This document shows positions 30,561-42,385 of a DNA stretch of 52,210 bases, in pieces (the first letter of the stretch is position 1; every line of letters starts with the position of its first letter). The DNA lies in the NCBI GenBank assembly GCA_003427395.1, contig BFEA01000070.1, positions 1,599,254 through 1,651,463 of the forward strand, in the 5' to 3' direction. Made by a program: the position numbers and the translations under genes. This DNA comes from Chara braunii (lineage: Eukaryota; Streptophyta; Charophyceae; Charales; Characeae). The notes beneath the pieces were generated by a model, which saw only the letters and a list, made by a program, of their open reading frames with translations, did no database searches and had not been told where the DNA came from.

Positions 30561-32032
30561 CACTAGTTATGCATAGAGAATCTTTAAAAGAAATGAAAAA
30601 GTTGGGTCCGCTCCCGTCGGCCCGTAAAAGAAAATGGGGACCCCACAGAACCGCAATCAGTGGAGGTTGACGTGTGTAGCGGCGCGTTTTGTTGGGCGGG
30701 TGGTCGTGGGGGACCAAAACTTGTCCTCTTCAACGGACACCTGTTTCGGGCTGTGCGGTCCCCTGCCCCCCGTCGTACATGTTTTTAAGTTTGGCAAGGT
30801 GTGCCACACAGAGTAATGTTGGGGCCAGCGCCGTACGAGACTACTCAGGCAAAATTCCTTCGGTCGGCGGAGGTACGCGTACAGGCGTGGCTGGGGATGT
30901 GCGTCCCCATGTCTCTCTCACTATTCTTCCCTGCTTGCAATGTCCTTCATCGACGTGGCAAAGCGAGAGCTACGTTGTTCCAGGTGCCTGTCCTCGGTAT
31001 GGTTTCCCCTTGTTGGCGCGACGATTACGGATGTGTCTCGTGCATGTGTGTGCAGCGCAGAGCCATGTGTATGATCCCCCTTTCGTCACCAGTCGGTCGT
31101 GATCTCCTTCGTGCTCGCACGGCGGGCAGACATGCACTGTCCACGACATGGTACCGCCGACGACTTTCAATTTTATCCGCACGGGACTACTCACACAATC
31201 CAAAACTGCCAACTTTCGCAAAACCCCGCTAGTGTCTGTCATGTCGCACACCAAACGGACAAACCACGCCAACCAAACAGACACAAAAATATCTCACAAA
31301 AAGAAAAAAAAAAACAACCTTCTTTTTCGCTGCAGGGTACGGTCCCTGTTCTCTTCCAGTTTCCCTCGATCTTTTTTGGCGTCAATCATTCCCCGACCGT
31401 CATGACTTCAAACATTTCTACTTGCCTCATAAGCTGCCGCCACCGCCCGAGTCTACGGAATCATGTGGGATCCTGCAAAACACGACTATTTACGTATCGT
31501 TAGTATTGTGGGATGGGACCCTTAGGCATACTCACATAGGGACCTATAATTCCAAAATCTCCCCCAAAAGGGGAAAAGGCCCGTCACAAGGATCTACCAA
31601 ATCCACAAATGTGCTATTCCTGTGCCCATTTTGTCAGCGGCCTGGGAAGACGCGGGGCAACGGATTTTGCGGTCACCTCTGGAGGTGACCGCAAATGCCC
31701 TTCTTTTTTTTTGCATTTTCTTCAAAAATTGGTAAAATTCGTTCACAAAAGTTCTTGCACAATTTGTGGATGGCTCCGTGTGACCAGCCAAGTACCAGAT
31801 CCCCATTTCTCCAGACGGCCACGACCTTGTCCCATCTGAAAAGGTACAGCAGTGTGACATGAACCGTGGCCAAAATCTCAAATCAGCCCTTCCCAAATCT
31901 GCATATTAACCCAGAGCCTAGCTCAGTGTTTACACCATTCAACTGTTGTTCGAACCTAAATGATCGAACTTGATAAGTAAAACCAAATATTTCTAAATTG
32001 CCTGGGGACGGTCATATCTCAAGACTGTCGCG

Positions 32033-32035
<3 letters not shown>
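30561..32035. other. No gene recognised; one strong hairpin
   Basis: Frames in 30600-31500 lack recognisable domains. A perfect 14-bp hairpin with a 2-nt loop lies at 31666-31695 (TTTGCGGTCACCTC, TG, GAGGTGACCGCAAA). Confidence 0.5.

Positions 32036-32082
<47 letters not shown>
32036..32082 (+). repeat. A47 tract
   Basis: Uninterrupted poly(A), probably the tail of a plus-strand retroposed sequence ending here. The body upstream is not identifiable. Confidence 0.7.
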
Positions 32083-32084
<2 letters not shown>

Positions 32085-32649
32085 CAATTTTGAATTTGCA
32101 TATTTTGCAGTTTTTTTTTTTTACATTTAAAAAACAAACCTTCAATTCATTACTTTCAACAATAAGAGGCCAGGGACCTCACAATTCACCGCGGGAGGTA
32201 TCTGACAGCATCAACCAGCTTAGCTTACAGGCATCTGACTGCGGAACTTCTCATTCCAGAGTCTCAAACATCTACTCTTATGTCTTAAGTGACCAAAAAC
32301 ATACTGAACTTAGTACGACCTTGTCTTTGAAACAACATCCTATACTCATGACTTACTTCCTACTTTAACCTACAACTACTATCTCTCTGTCGTACACTAG
32401 TCTGAAACAAGGCCTACATCGGCCTGACACCAACCTTAATGCCGCTGGTTGCAATTCCAAGTTCCCAAGTTTCCAATGACAGTCTCCCCCCTCTGCCCCT
32501 GATCGACCTCCTGCGATCATAGCCCTGAACCGAGATGCCTTGGTTCGTCCAAAGAGACTATTCCTATCACCTCAACCATCTACCTACTATATGACTAGAG
32601 GGTTGCAAGACTACTCCTAGACTGCCTCTATCCAGATACAAAGCACGAG
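32083..32649. other. No gene seen
   Basis: Nothing supportable apart from a T-rich run at 32111-32123. Confidence 0.4.
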
Positions 32650-34160
32650 TCTCGCCTCCGCGTTGATAACGAGAAAATCGAGACCCCTAAAGCTAACGTC
32701 AACGACAAGAACGACGTTGTCGTTGCGCACCAAAAGAAGTGACAAAACTTCCTAAGAACCTCCATGGGGAAGGCGTGCGACAAGGCGTCCGTGAAGCAGA
32801 CGCTCGATAACGAGTACAATAAGGATTGGAGTAATAAACTTTGGGGGTACATGAACCTCGCTACGTGAACCGACGTTGTGTGACCACTGGTGGAGAGGTT
32901 TTTCGCAATGTTCGAGGAGAGAAGGTTACCCATTGGTGATGGCAAGATCCCGCTTGACATGGTGGGGAGGATGGAGAGGCGCTTGCCAGGTTCGTACACT
33001 GACGAAACCAAGGGACAGCGGACATTGTACTATTGCATCCGCACAAGAGATGGCCCAAAAGACTCCATCGTGTCTTTGAGGGATCTGTACCCTTCATACT
33101 TCAAGAACTTCGGGGACATAACATGCCGCGAGAGAGAAGTCGTGCTGCTCCTGCTCATGAAGGGGAAGGTGGAGGTGACGAACGTCAAAGTCATGCCTCC
33201 GAGGGTGAACACAGAGTGCCTTACTCGACATCATGCACAAAGAGAGATACATGGTCCACATGTTCAACTATTTTGTGTTCCGCGCCGAGGGGAGGTCGGA
33301 TGAGGATTGGAACGACGACTTTTTTATGTCGTACAAGGATCTCGAAGAAAGGTTTGGGCCAAACGGGCTTTGCACAGCAGAATAGGAGAAGGAACGGGAG
33401 AAGCTACAAAACAACAAAGTGAAGATGGTCCCTCGACGATTTGGTGGAGTGGAGGAGGCGAGACAAGGAGCGGGCTTGGGACCTACAAAAACAATGTACA
33501 AGGAGGCTCTGTTTCATTTCAAGGTCTTCATTTACACAGTCATTGATAAGCTCAATATGCTTCGAGCGAAGCTGAAACGAATTGCCTTCAGCGCACGACA
33601 CCTTGCCTGGGACAAACTCGGCTGACAAACGACATTGCTTCCGATATGTATGCGCCCGAATGAAGTATTGACAGTGTCGAACAATATCGTCGCTTCTGCG
33701 CAGAAAATGGCATGCAAGGCTGCCATCGTAGACATCTCATCCAACAATTTGAGTATTGCATGGACCTCGGAGGACTTCGATGCACTGCAGCACATGATGA
33801 CCAAGTGTTGTGGCTAGAATTGAGTCCTCGTCTTTTTTGCACCGCAAAAGGTGGTTTTGCGTCAATGCATCACATATTCCGTTGGGAGGACGTAAAAGTC
33901 ATCCCTATGACCTGGAAATGATTCGACAGACTCTCTAATGACATGACAAAGTACGGTACCATTGCACAACGACGCTAGATATGATGGTCATCATCATGCG
34001 TGCGAAAGGAGGGGATCTAAAGAAAGTCACTGTCGCACAATGACTTTGTAATGACCTTGCAGAAGTGCATGTCATGGAGGAGAAGTTCGGCAAGTGTTTG
34101 GGAAAACACAGTGACATTGACGATGATGAAGTGCTGCATGTGGAAACGAGAACCTGGTAA
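32650..34160 (+). pseudogene. Unidentified decayed coding region, part 1
   Basis: Protein-like sequence continues on the plus strand through several frames. One piece at 32890-33220 includes GRMERRLPGSYTDETKGQ and LYYCIRTRDGPKDSIVSLRD; another at 33225-33385 includes YMVHMFNYFVFRAEGRSDED. A third at about 33660-33920 includes VEQYRRFCAENGMQG, and a fourth at about 33975-34158 ends GKHSDIDDDEVLHVETRTW. Codon-like composition and lack of low complexity suggest a real former protein. I do not recognise the family. The last piece ends at CTG|GTAAGT (34154-34162), which could be a splice donor or simply the TAA stop. It may be one gene with 39565-40850, or a TE-derived protein. Confidence 0.4.
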
Positions 34161-34180
34161 GTTGCGTTGTCGAGCGCATC

Positions 34181-34202
34181 GGCCCTCGCGCGGGCGAGGG
34201 CC
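34181..34202. repeat. Perfect 9-bp hairpin
   Basis: GGCCCTCGC, loop GCGG, GCGAGGGCC. Confidence 0.8.
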
Positions 34203-36019
34203 CTCCCGACCACATCACGCAGGAGTTTAAACAAAAACCAAAACCAAATAGAACAACTCAAGAACGACGCAGAATATCCCGCATGCCATCGAAACAGGTG
34301 CAGTCGCGTCGTCCCCTCTTCGCTCTGGCCGGGTGCGCCAGCTATACATCCCGCGGTCTCCTACGACAGGATAAGCTTGCTTCCCTAAAGAGTTGTCACC
34401 ACCCTTGGGGGCGTATCCCTACCGACCTACCGACCCACATGCGAAATTTTTTAAATGCAGTCGCAGAGGTAGGTCAGTCGAGGGCGTTTGCTCGTTCGCT
34501 GTAGTATATATACGCTTGGTTAACGCCAAGTGGACCCGAACGTCGTCCGTTCCTAGGGCGCTGATCTCCTAAGTACGAAGTGTACGCCGGTCGATTTAGG
34601 ACGGTCTCAACCAAGCGTGAAACCCAAATAGTTATCCTAGTCCCTTAGACATACAGCCAAAGAGAATTATAACATTCACAGACAATTACATCAAAAGAAG
34701 TCGACCGTAGTCGACAGGAATATATATCCCATCCAAAATGATAATTGAAAGAAACAATTCATCATTCAATAACACAAGATCATACTAAAATCCGACCACC
34801 GCGGGTCGCACACCATAAAACAATCAAACAATCGCCAACAACGAGTTGACTACTGATAATAACCTCAATGCAACCGACAAGGTAGTCGGTCACCTTAGTT
34901 TTGACTAGATGAAACTTGCCGCCAAAGTCATTCATTCTGACCTACCGCTGACCTAAGACTAGGCACATATTCTCATCTTTACTCATTCTCAATTTTCTTC
35001 GATGACGAATGATTCTTGATCAGGGGCATTGCTTGAAGTGTTAGATGTCTCTCCCTCTAGGAAGTGGTCTGGGGTACTCCTCCTCCTCGCCCGAGCACAA
35101 GACTCGGATCTCAGAAGTCGGGCCGTCTCCACCGAACCGGCAAAGTACCCCTCCGTAGAAACGGTCCACTCTGGGTCGATAACAGGCCGGCTCCTAGAGC
35201 AACGAACCCCCGCCCCAGATGCTTCCTGGAGAAAGAGATGTTCTCGTTTTCTAAACTCGAGGTAATTTGGACAAAAAAAATCAGATGTGATAGAGAATGA
35301 GAACCACTTAGACATGTATAGGTAGATAGGGTTATTCGAGATAAAACGAGTTTCCTTGGGAAGAGTTAAATTCGTTATGCTTTGATTCTCTTTCTGTCAT
35401 CAAGATTTCTTTTCTCACGGCACCCATCGATTATCCTTCAAAAATAGCAAGCAAGTTCACTCAACTCACTGACGAACGAAAAAAGATAAGGGTCAAACTC
35501 TCCGTCATTTTGTCAAATAGCATTTTTGTCTTTTTACTCGCCTGCACACCACGCACACAACACGATCAAAAGAAGACAAGCAAAGTCCCACTACTCACGT
35601 CAGACCCACCTTTTCACTCATGCATGACGCCCACAACCCCACTCAACCTTTCTCCTGAACATTCAAGGCAAAATGGTCAAGCAATGTGTGGGTGCACACA
35701 GGTGTGAAGGGAGTCTGAGTCGTCCACTGACTGACCTTGAGTGAAGTGGTGTCGAACGTGTCGTGGCTCACTCAAGAAAGCCAAATGACATATACGCGTC
35801 CCCGAAGAAACCGCAGTCCCGAGGTAAGTCTTGGACCAACTGTTTGTCCCAGTCTGTTCCCAACTCGCAAGTTTCACTCGCGGCAGTCCCAAGTGCGAAG
35901 ATGGCAAGCCGCACTCGTCCCAAAAAAATCCACCGCGTCCTGCATCGATCCCAACTGATCCCAGCCGGTCCCAAGTGGTCCCGCACTACTGCTAGTGCTG
36001 GATTGCAGCAGCATCCTCG
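34203..36019. other. No gene recognised
   Basis: 34500-35000 is A-rich on the plus strand. A 108-codon frame on the minus strand (35315-34989) has a Ser/Glu-rich end but no recognisable motif. 35850-36000 repeats TCCCAA words. Confidence 0.4.
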
Positions 36020-37081
36020 AGTGATGGAGGAGTTGTCGCAGCGCTCCCGCCGAAGCCTCCTAAGAGAGTTTTGAAGAACAAGGCGACACAAGCGACGACA
36101 TCGACGGGAACTGGGCAGCAACCATGGACGGCATAAAACATTACCAAGGAAGTATTTGACCTTCATCAACGGTACAGATACTGCCTTTGATGCAATAGTG
36201 TAAACCACACTACCGCACAATGCTCGGAAAAGGGCAAGACATGCGTACCCTGTTCGGCGAACTCGGGACACCGAATTACGCACGGAGAGGGGCGACGCCT
36301 CTGCTCACTCCGCCGGAACCGGTTGCCTTGCTAGCAACCGATATCCCTACCGGGGAGCATGCGTTAGTCGCTGATTCTCGTGATACATACGAAGATTATG
36401 CCGCCCAGCTGGTGCCACCATTGGACCAGCCTAGCCACTAAGCGTATGCGTAGGTTGTACACCGTCGACAAGAGAACCGGCTAGTTCACCACTTATTTCC
36501 GAGGACTCGACGGCGTGGTCAAGGCTTGAGGACCTCGACCCGCTCACGAGAGAGGATTTCTCTTGGATGCCTCTACCCTCGACCGGATCCTTGCCAAAGC
36601 CGCATTGTAATGCCTTGATGGCAAATCTACGCTCCAACTTGCACGCTGCAGCACCAAGCTGAGCTCCGTTGAAGGACGATGGAGTAGCGGTTGTCGATCT
36701 CCGCTCCTATCTTGCGAAGATTGACCGCGAGTACGCCACCCAAATGTACGTTGAGGTCGACGCTCCTTTGCTCTATATCCGCATTCAAATCGGAAAGGCA
36801 ACTTGCAGTGCCTTGATTGATTGCAGAGCGTCTCGCAACTTTATGAGCCAAGTTTTCATGGCACGTGCAGGCCTCGGCCCCGCGTTCGAAGGAAGACGCA
36901 ACCTACGCAAGTCACATTGGCGGACGGCCGCACGCAAAAGTCAATTGACCGATGCGTTGACGGCGTGGCGGTGTACTTTGCGCCTCTTGCGTGCGAGCCG
37001 GTGTCTTTTGACATCCTCGACACCAAGTTCGACATGATTCTAAGCATGTCTTCATTGTCTTGGTTGCGTAGCGCGGCATAA
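36020..37081 (+). pseudogene. Gypsy gag C-terminus and aspartic protease fragment
   Basis: A basic Pro/Lys linker precedes a canonical CCHC zinc knuckle at 36182-36223 (C-x2-C-x4-H-x4-C), with a TGA as one x residue. A spacer in other frames includes GELGTPNYARRG and DSRDTYEDYAAQLV. The protease follows: LRSYLAKIDREYATQMYVEV, then ALIDCRASRNFMSQ, where the active-site D-x-G is D-C-R, so Gly is replaced. After a frameshift near 36875 come PTQVTLADGRTQKSID and FDILDTKFDMILSMS. The frame breaks off at 37081 where the RT should begin. Probably the same gypsy superfamily as Gypsy-A and B, but there is no overlap with them to prove it. Confidence 0.75.
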
Positions 37082-37228
37082 CCCCACAAAAATGGGTTAT
37101 GGTTGCCGAAAATATCGGTCGACACACCTCCACCAGTTGTCGTGCTCCCCGCTGCTCCTTGCCACGCTCCGCTGCCGCTCCTCACCATGCTGTCGCAGAG
37201 TCCCACCAGAGACCAGCCTACTAAGGGG
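37082..37228. other. Transition region, no gene
   Basis: Ser/Pro-coding low-complexity sequence after the protease fragment. No domain. Confidence 0.4.
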
Positions 37229-38640
37229 TGGAGCAAAGTGCTCCAGCCAAGGCTATGGTTGTCTCCTCCTTCGTCGCTCCGCTCCTACGCAGTCCTTCAG
37301 CTCTGCCGGCAGCACTCCTGCCTCCTCTCCAGCACTCCAACAATGAGGCAAGTGTGTTGTCGCACACTGGCAACCGGAGGCAAGTGTGAGGCAGCTGGGG
37401 GACAGCTGCCTCTTTTGTAGTGGCTGAGGAGGGCAGCAGCAGCCTCAGCTGCCCCCAGGCAAAATTCGTCACTTGCCTGGGGCCGTTGATCTGAGCCAGA
37501 TCAACAGACTAAGGTTGTCTCACCTCAGCCACACACTTAGGGTGGCAGTTGTACTCGACTGCCCCCCTCTTTTTTTCCCTTTTTCCCTGCACTCAGCCCC
37601 ACACTGAGTGCAGGTTCAGCGGGAAAATGGCTGTTTCCAGCCAAGTTCCCCTCGTTACCCCTTCATCTCCCCAGCCTCTGGCCTGAGTCACATTCAGGCC
37701 AGTTTGGCCTGTATCTAATCATAACCGCGGCCACATTCGTGGCCGTGGCTTTTCCCTTTTCCCTTTTATCTTCTTTTTCTCTTTTCTCCCCTGCCCTCCT
37801 CTGAAAATGGGGATGGCAGTTGTCAGATTGGGAGAGGTAGGGAAAGAACTCGTGAAAATCCACGAGTTCAAATCCTGACAGGCTCAGAGCGGGGTGCAAA
37901 AAGTACCCTGACTTTGAAGAATTTTAGAAAAATATTCGCTTGATAAAAAAATCTAAAACAAGTCATGCACATGGCCTAGGTGCCTGACTACCTACAGAAA
38001 AAACATCAAGGTCAACAAAATTGTTTTGCGCCACCAAAAACATAGTGGCGCAAACTGAAAAATACAGCTTCTCAGAAAAACTCAGATCCCGTTTTTCGTT
38101 TTCTTTTTCTTTTCTTTTTCTTCTTTTCTTTTCTTTTCTTTTATTTTTTCTTCTTACCCCCCCTAACAACGGGGAGGCAGCTGGCAGGTCGGGAGGAACA
38201 GGTCCTCCTCTCCCCATCCTCCCATTTCTCTCTCTCTCTCACTCTCCACTCAACTCCAACCCCCTCTTGCTTTCCGTGTGTGAACTGTGGGCCGCGAGAT
38301 TTCAAGATCTCGCGGCCACAATCATCTGTCCAAAACGAAGTGGAAGTCTTTGTGCTCCCACACAGTCTCCAAGATGAAGTGGGAGCCTTTGTGCTCCCAC
38401 ACAGTCTGCAAAGACTGTTTTCCCTTTTTTTTTTTTTTNTTTTCCCTTTTTTTTTTTTTTTTTTTTAATTACGTCGACTTTGCCAACGGTCACGTCCCAT
38501 CGTGGCCTGCTATGGCACATCGAGGTACAGACCCGGGTTCAAATCCCTACCGGGATTTTGGACCATTTCTCGATTTATGCGTGTCATCCTTGCGCAAGGG
38601 TCAAGCTGCAGCCAGGCGACCGTTCCCGGCCGTGAGATTT
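37229..38640. repeat. Hairpin-rich island: about 13 short-loop palindromes
   Basis: Perfect stems (arm / arm): 37229-37235 / 37239-37245 (7 bp); 37351-37356 / 37363-37368 (6); 37388-37397 / 37403-37412 (10); 37453-37462 / 37473-37482 (10); 37485-37493 / 37497-37505 (9); 37544-37549 / 37558-37563 (6); 37587-37596 / 37604-37613 (10); 37628-37633 / 37638-37643 (6); 37678-37686 / 37694-37702 (9); 37728-37734 / 37739-37745 (7); 37846-37854 / 37861-37869 (9); 38290-38300 / 38307-38317 (11); 38379-38386 / 38393-38400 (8). Palindrome CCTTGCGCAAGG lies at 38588-38599. Loops are 3-10 nt and stem sequences are mostly unrelated. A diverged relative of the 38290 hairpin is at about 38634-38655. No coding sequence. 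Confidence 0.8.
38338..38415. repeat. 39-bp tandem repeat, two copies
   Basis: AAGTGGRAGYCTTTGTGCTC begins at 38338 and 38377; each unit continues with CCACACAGTCT. A pyrimidine tract with one N (38439) follows. Confidence 0.85.
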
Positions 38641-38699
38641 GATGATCTCGCGTTCGAGAATGACCGTGCTTCATGCTGGTGTAGTGGGTAGCTCCAAAG

Positions 38700-38795
38700 G
38701 AAAAGGAGTTAGCCCAAACTGCTTATCGCCAGCTCGATCCCTGAATCTGCGGGTAGAAGTTTGGTAGTTGTACCTATTGGGCTACCTCCTATCTC
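38700..38795 (-). other. Possible SINE-like or tRNA-like remnant
   Basis: The minus strand has TAGCCCAATAGG (A-box-like) and, about 35 nt on, GGGATCGAGCTGG (weak B box). Separately, GGGTTCAAATCCCTACCGGG at 38533-38552 on plus resembles a tRNA T-arm. No complete cloverleaf forms for either. Confidence 0.25.
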
Positions 38796-38914
38796 ATATA
38801 GGGATGAGAGCAGCCCACATATATGAAGGGTTACGAGGCCCAGCAGGCTGCCATCCAGGCCAGCGGACTTCTACTGCTTCAATCTGCGGCTGGCTGGTTG
38901 TTGGCTGATTGCTG

Positions 38915-39098
38915 GTTGATTGCTGGCCAACTGGCTGCAGGCTGATTGCTGGCCGGCTGGCTGCAAGCTGATTGCTGGCCGACTGGCTGCACGCTGGGTG
39001 GCTGCAGGCTGGGTGGCTGGCTGATTGTTGGCCGATTGGCTGCAGGCTGGTTGCGGGCCTTCTGGCTGCACGCTGGGTGGCTGCAGGCTGGGTGGCTG
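38915..39098. repeat. 26/27-bp minisatellite with higher-order structure
   Basis: Units of about 26 bp (GCTGATTGCTGGCC followed by an ACTGGCTGCA-like half) at 38915, 38941, 38967, 39020 and 39046 alternate with a 27-bp unit built from GCTGGGTGGCTG at 38993 and 39072. The A-A-B pattern repeats every 79 bp or so. The Gln/Pro/Ala frames across it are translated repeat. Confidence 0.85.
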
Positions 39099-39564
39099 GT
39101 TGGCGAGCCTTACGCTTGCCGCACCGTGCGGCTACCGTGCCATCCATTTCAGCCCTTGGTGTGGACGCTCGTGGTCCTGAAAAAAAGAAAAATAACTTCC
39201 TACTCACCTCTCGTCGCGGCCTCCGGTAAGGTCGCCACTTTGAACGCACTTAGGCCCTGAATCGTGCGGCCTACCACCACGCACCACCTTCTTAGGTAAG
39301 GTAGGTATAATCCTAGTAGTCCCTCGGCCAAACTATTCCATAGCTCCGTCAGATGCCGTGATTAGTGGTCACACCACTGATTACCACTATTTCAGTCGGA
39401 CGTCAGTGGCGTCTAGCTTAAAAAAAAAGGTTTAAGCCTACCGGTCATAGGTCTGTCTGAACAACTTTGGCAACGCCAGTCTCGTCAAGTCCTTCAATTC
39501 CACGAAAAAGTCAGACAACGTCCGACGTTGAAAACCCCGGCAAATACCCTTGTCGACAACGTTC
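39099..39564. other. No gene seen
   Basis: Nothing supportable. Confidence 0.4.
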
Positions 39565-40850
39565 TTTCTGTTACTCATTCATCGAAAAGGCGGAAGGTGT
39601 ACTTTTGCTGGGAAGGGCAGACGCAGGACACGTGTGAAACTTTTTGTGAGTAGGCAATAATGTCACTGCATGTCACGAGTCGGCCAAGGACATTGCGTAC
39701 TTGACAAAGTTCATCGACATACTCTTCAAGGATGAGAGATTCGGCTGTCGACTCAAAAAGCCGCATTGCACACATCGTAACAATATGTACCACAAGTCGG
39801 GACCCACGAGACTGAAGGTGTGGGAAAACCTGTTTCTCGATGCGCCGCAAGGATGTCTTGATGGGCATTACATATATAAGAAAGCAAAGGCGACAGAGGC
39901 CCTCAAACATTATCACGGTGCTCTGACTGGCGCCTTTGAGATTTTGAAGTTCGATCTTCACAAAGACGGACTAACATTCAAGGACTATGCAAAACTCGCA
40001 AAATAGGTGAAGGGTTTAACCTAGTCGATAACGAGGAAGACTCCTCCAACTCCGAGCGCGATATGGGAAACGACACCGATGCAACCAGGTGATGTGGCCA
40101 GGGTGCTGTTGTGGAGTACGAAGATAAGGATTCTGGAAGTCGCGTGACATAGGCACACGAAGACGGAACCGTCCGATCAGAGGGATCCTCGAACCCGCCA
40201 CCCGCAAACAGTGTAGCCTCGATGGTGGACCGGGTCGAGTGTACGCCTATGGATGCAGAGATTGGAATGTGTCAAGCTTAATATACCTCATGAGGCGACG
40301 AAGCTGGCACCGGGCGATCCGATTCCTCTCGGCTTCTGTGTGGACCCAAACACTCTGTATTTCTTGGAGGAAAAACACGGTCGGACTAGTGAGGATAAGT
40401 GGGGCCATGATATCCTCTGCCATGATGGCATTTTTGAGCCATGCATCCAAGGTGGGGAGTCGACGATGACGGTGAAGTACAAGACCGGTTGGAGGTGGTT
40501 GGCCACATGGCGAAGGACATTTGATTGAAAACAACGGAGCAGACAATTCCATACCGCGTACAGGTCGAGAACCCCGAAGAGAGCGATACCACCATCAAAG
40601 CAAATGCGAAACATCTGTTCAATGCCTTGAGAGTCACTCAACAGCTGGAGTACAGCGGCAAGTTTTATGGTTTGTGCACGAGCCCCTCGCGAGGGTCAAT
40701 AGACTGGAAGCTATGAAACACCTGCGGACGCGTCCGCGGGGTCCAGCCTGGATGGCGGCCATATATACAGCCGCGTCCGCGTATATACCTGGAAGCTATG
40801 AAACACCCGCGGACTGTTTCCATCCTTTGGAATTTTCGGATCCAAAAACT
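39565..40850 (+). pseudogene. Unidentified decayed coding region, part 2
   Basis: Plus-strand protein-like sequence in several frames. An entry piece includes KVYFCWEGQTQDTCETF (about 39590-39640). The longest open part, 39659-40006, includes HESAKDIAYLTKFIDILFKD, GPTRLKVWENLFLDAPQG and FDLHKDGLTFKDYAKLAK. An acidic linker follows (NEEDSSNSERDMGNDTDATR). 40253-40528 includes GDPIPLGFCVDPNTLYFLEE and KTGWRWLATWRRTFD. 40550-40710 includes ANAKHLFNALRVTQQLEYSG. At least four stops and several frameshifts. The family is not recognised. Same strand and style as 32650-34160, so it may be the downstream half of the same gene or element, interrupted by the gypsy fragment. Confidence 0.4.
40684..40815. 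repeat. Palindromes and an 86-bp-spaced direct repeat
   Basis: Perfect palindromes CCCTCGCGAGGG (40684-40695) and GCGGACGCGTCCGC (40724-40737). CTGGAAGCTATGAAACACCY occurs at about 40704 and 40790. Confidence 0.8.
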
Positions 40851-42385
40851 TAGAAATGAGGGGGTTATTTAAGCAATGTAGATCATCAATATACCTGAAT
40901 GCATTATAAAATAATGAAAGTATTTCATATGCCTTATTATCCACTATTCTCATTATGAGCTTGTATTCCTATTTGAAAAAATAAATGGTGCAGAGGATCG
41001 GAGAGCAAGGAAGTCCCATTGGGATTCCCAATCTTTGTCTCAAAAAGCAACCACCAAGACTCGTAAAACATCTGTCAAGCACCCAATGTATCAGTAGGAT
41101 TAGTTTTTCTTTTGAGAGATATATACTCTTCTTAGAATCCTGCCCAAGACGTTCCACGACACAACAAGAGACCTTTTCACTAGGCGAGATTTTATATTCA
41201 AGCCCCTTGGCTGAACCCATCATTTTCCATCCTATATCCAAAAAGAACTTTACCGTCGCCGGAAGACCATCCTCCTCATGTCCAATAGGTATGGTTTCAA
41301 AGCACCGAGAGATATCTGCAGAAAAAAATGAAAACACCTTGTCCGGAAGGTTGTAACAATAGTCTGGAACGAATCCACAAACCACCATAGGGACGTACTT
41401 ACCCCATGAAAGTTTTCAATCCCATCAGTAATGACCTTACATCTGCTTTTGAGCAGAGGGATTATTTCTTTCAGCGCGGCATCACAAATTTTAGACACCA
41501 ATGTGAGGGGAAGGATGAGGTCGCATTAGCAATCCACCTGAAAGACTTTTTATGGTGCTTGTAAAGAACCATAATAAATGGGATTCTAGACAGGACGCCA
41601 ATCCCACCCGGTAAGATATTAGCTAGAGACAGTCCGGCATCCACAATGATTTCGTCAGGTGGGCATGCCACGCGCTCGAAATCTGAGATGTTAAGGCGAT
41701 CCAAAGCCAAATTCCTTACCAAATGAATGCAGGCAAAAGAGGGCGTATTTGTCGCTTTGTCCGTTCCTGAAATGAAAATAGTCCTGCTGATGAAATTAAT
41801 TTAATTTTTCACTGCATGACTATCCAACACGCACGGCGGGTCACGATGCCCTCTGAGGCCAGATGATGAATTTTTTTTTGAAATCTGATTATTGACAAAC
41901 TTACAGGCTTCTCTGATAGCACCAGCGGGGAGGAAAGTTCGGGAAACAATTAAGCTCACAATCTTATCCCATGCTTTCAGATACTCTCCTTTAGCCTTTG
42001 CGATTATTGATGGTTGGGGTGGTAAGTGATTAATACCATCCTTAAAGAGCTTACACAACGTACTGTTATTAGCTATGGCCGGATAAAGAGATAATACATG
42101 GGTGGATGGAGTAGGGAAGGGCTGCGACATGCTCTTCGTGCATTCAACATGAAATGCACGGAAGCGTTTACTCAGACAAGGGCAGGTTCGTTTATTTGAA
42201 CATTCCACTTTCCATTCTCCAAGGTTAAAGTCTCTGAATACTTCCGTGATTAGCGAGACCACAGATTCCAAAGAGGTTAGGTAGGTCCACCCGATGACCA
42301 GAGATGAGAGAAGGATAACAGCCATGGGCGAAAAAAACAGTTCGAAGGATTTCTCCAGGATTTCTCTGAACCTGACCGCTTCCAT
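40711..42385 (-). pseudogene. Reverse transcriptase, Penelope-like type
   Basis: Frame 42385-41471 has one stop (TAA near 41798) and includes FISGTDKATNTPSFACIHLV, equivalent to the DKG motif upstream of Penelope-type RTs (here DKA). It is followed by LYKHHKKSFRWIANATSS (finger region). After frame changes near 41500 and 41380, 41388-40969 gives FSADISRCFETIP (motif A, Asp present) and RLGIPMGLPCSPIL (motif B). After one more stop, FRYIDDLHCLNNP (motif C, YIDD intact) lies near 40880. All three catalytic aspartates are retained though the frame is broken. The product would copy element RNA at a DNA 3' end. Other basal RT groups remain possible. Confidence 0.65.

Noticed and set aside
38915-39098. 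CRISPR-like array
   Set aside because: Units are contiguous without unique spacers and the context is eukaryotic TE DNA.
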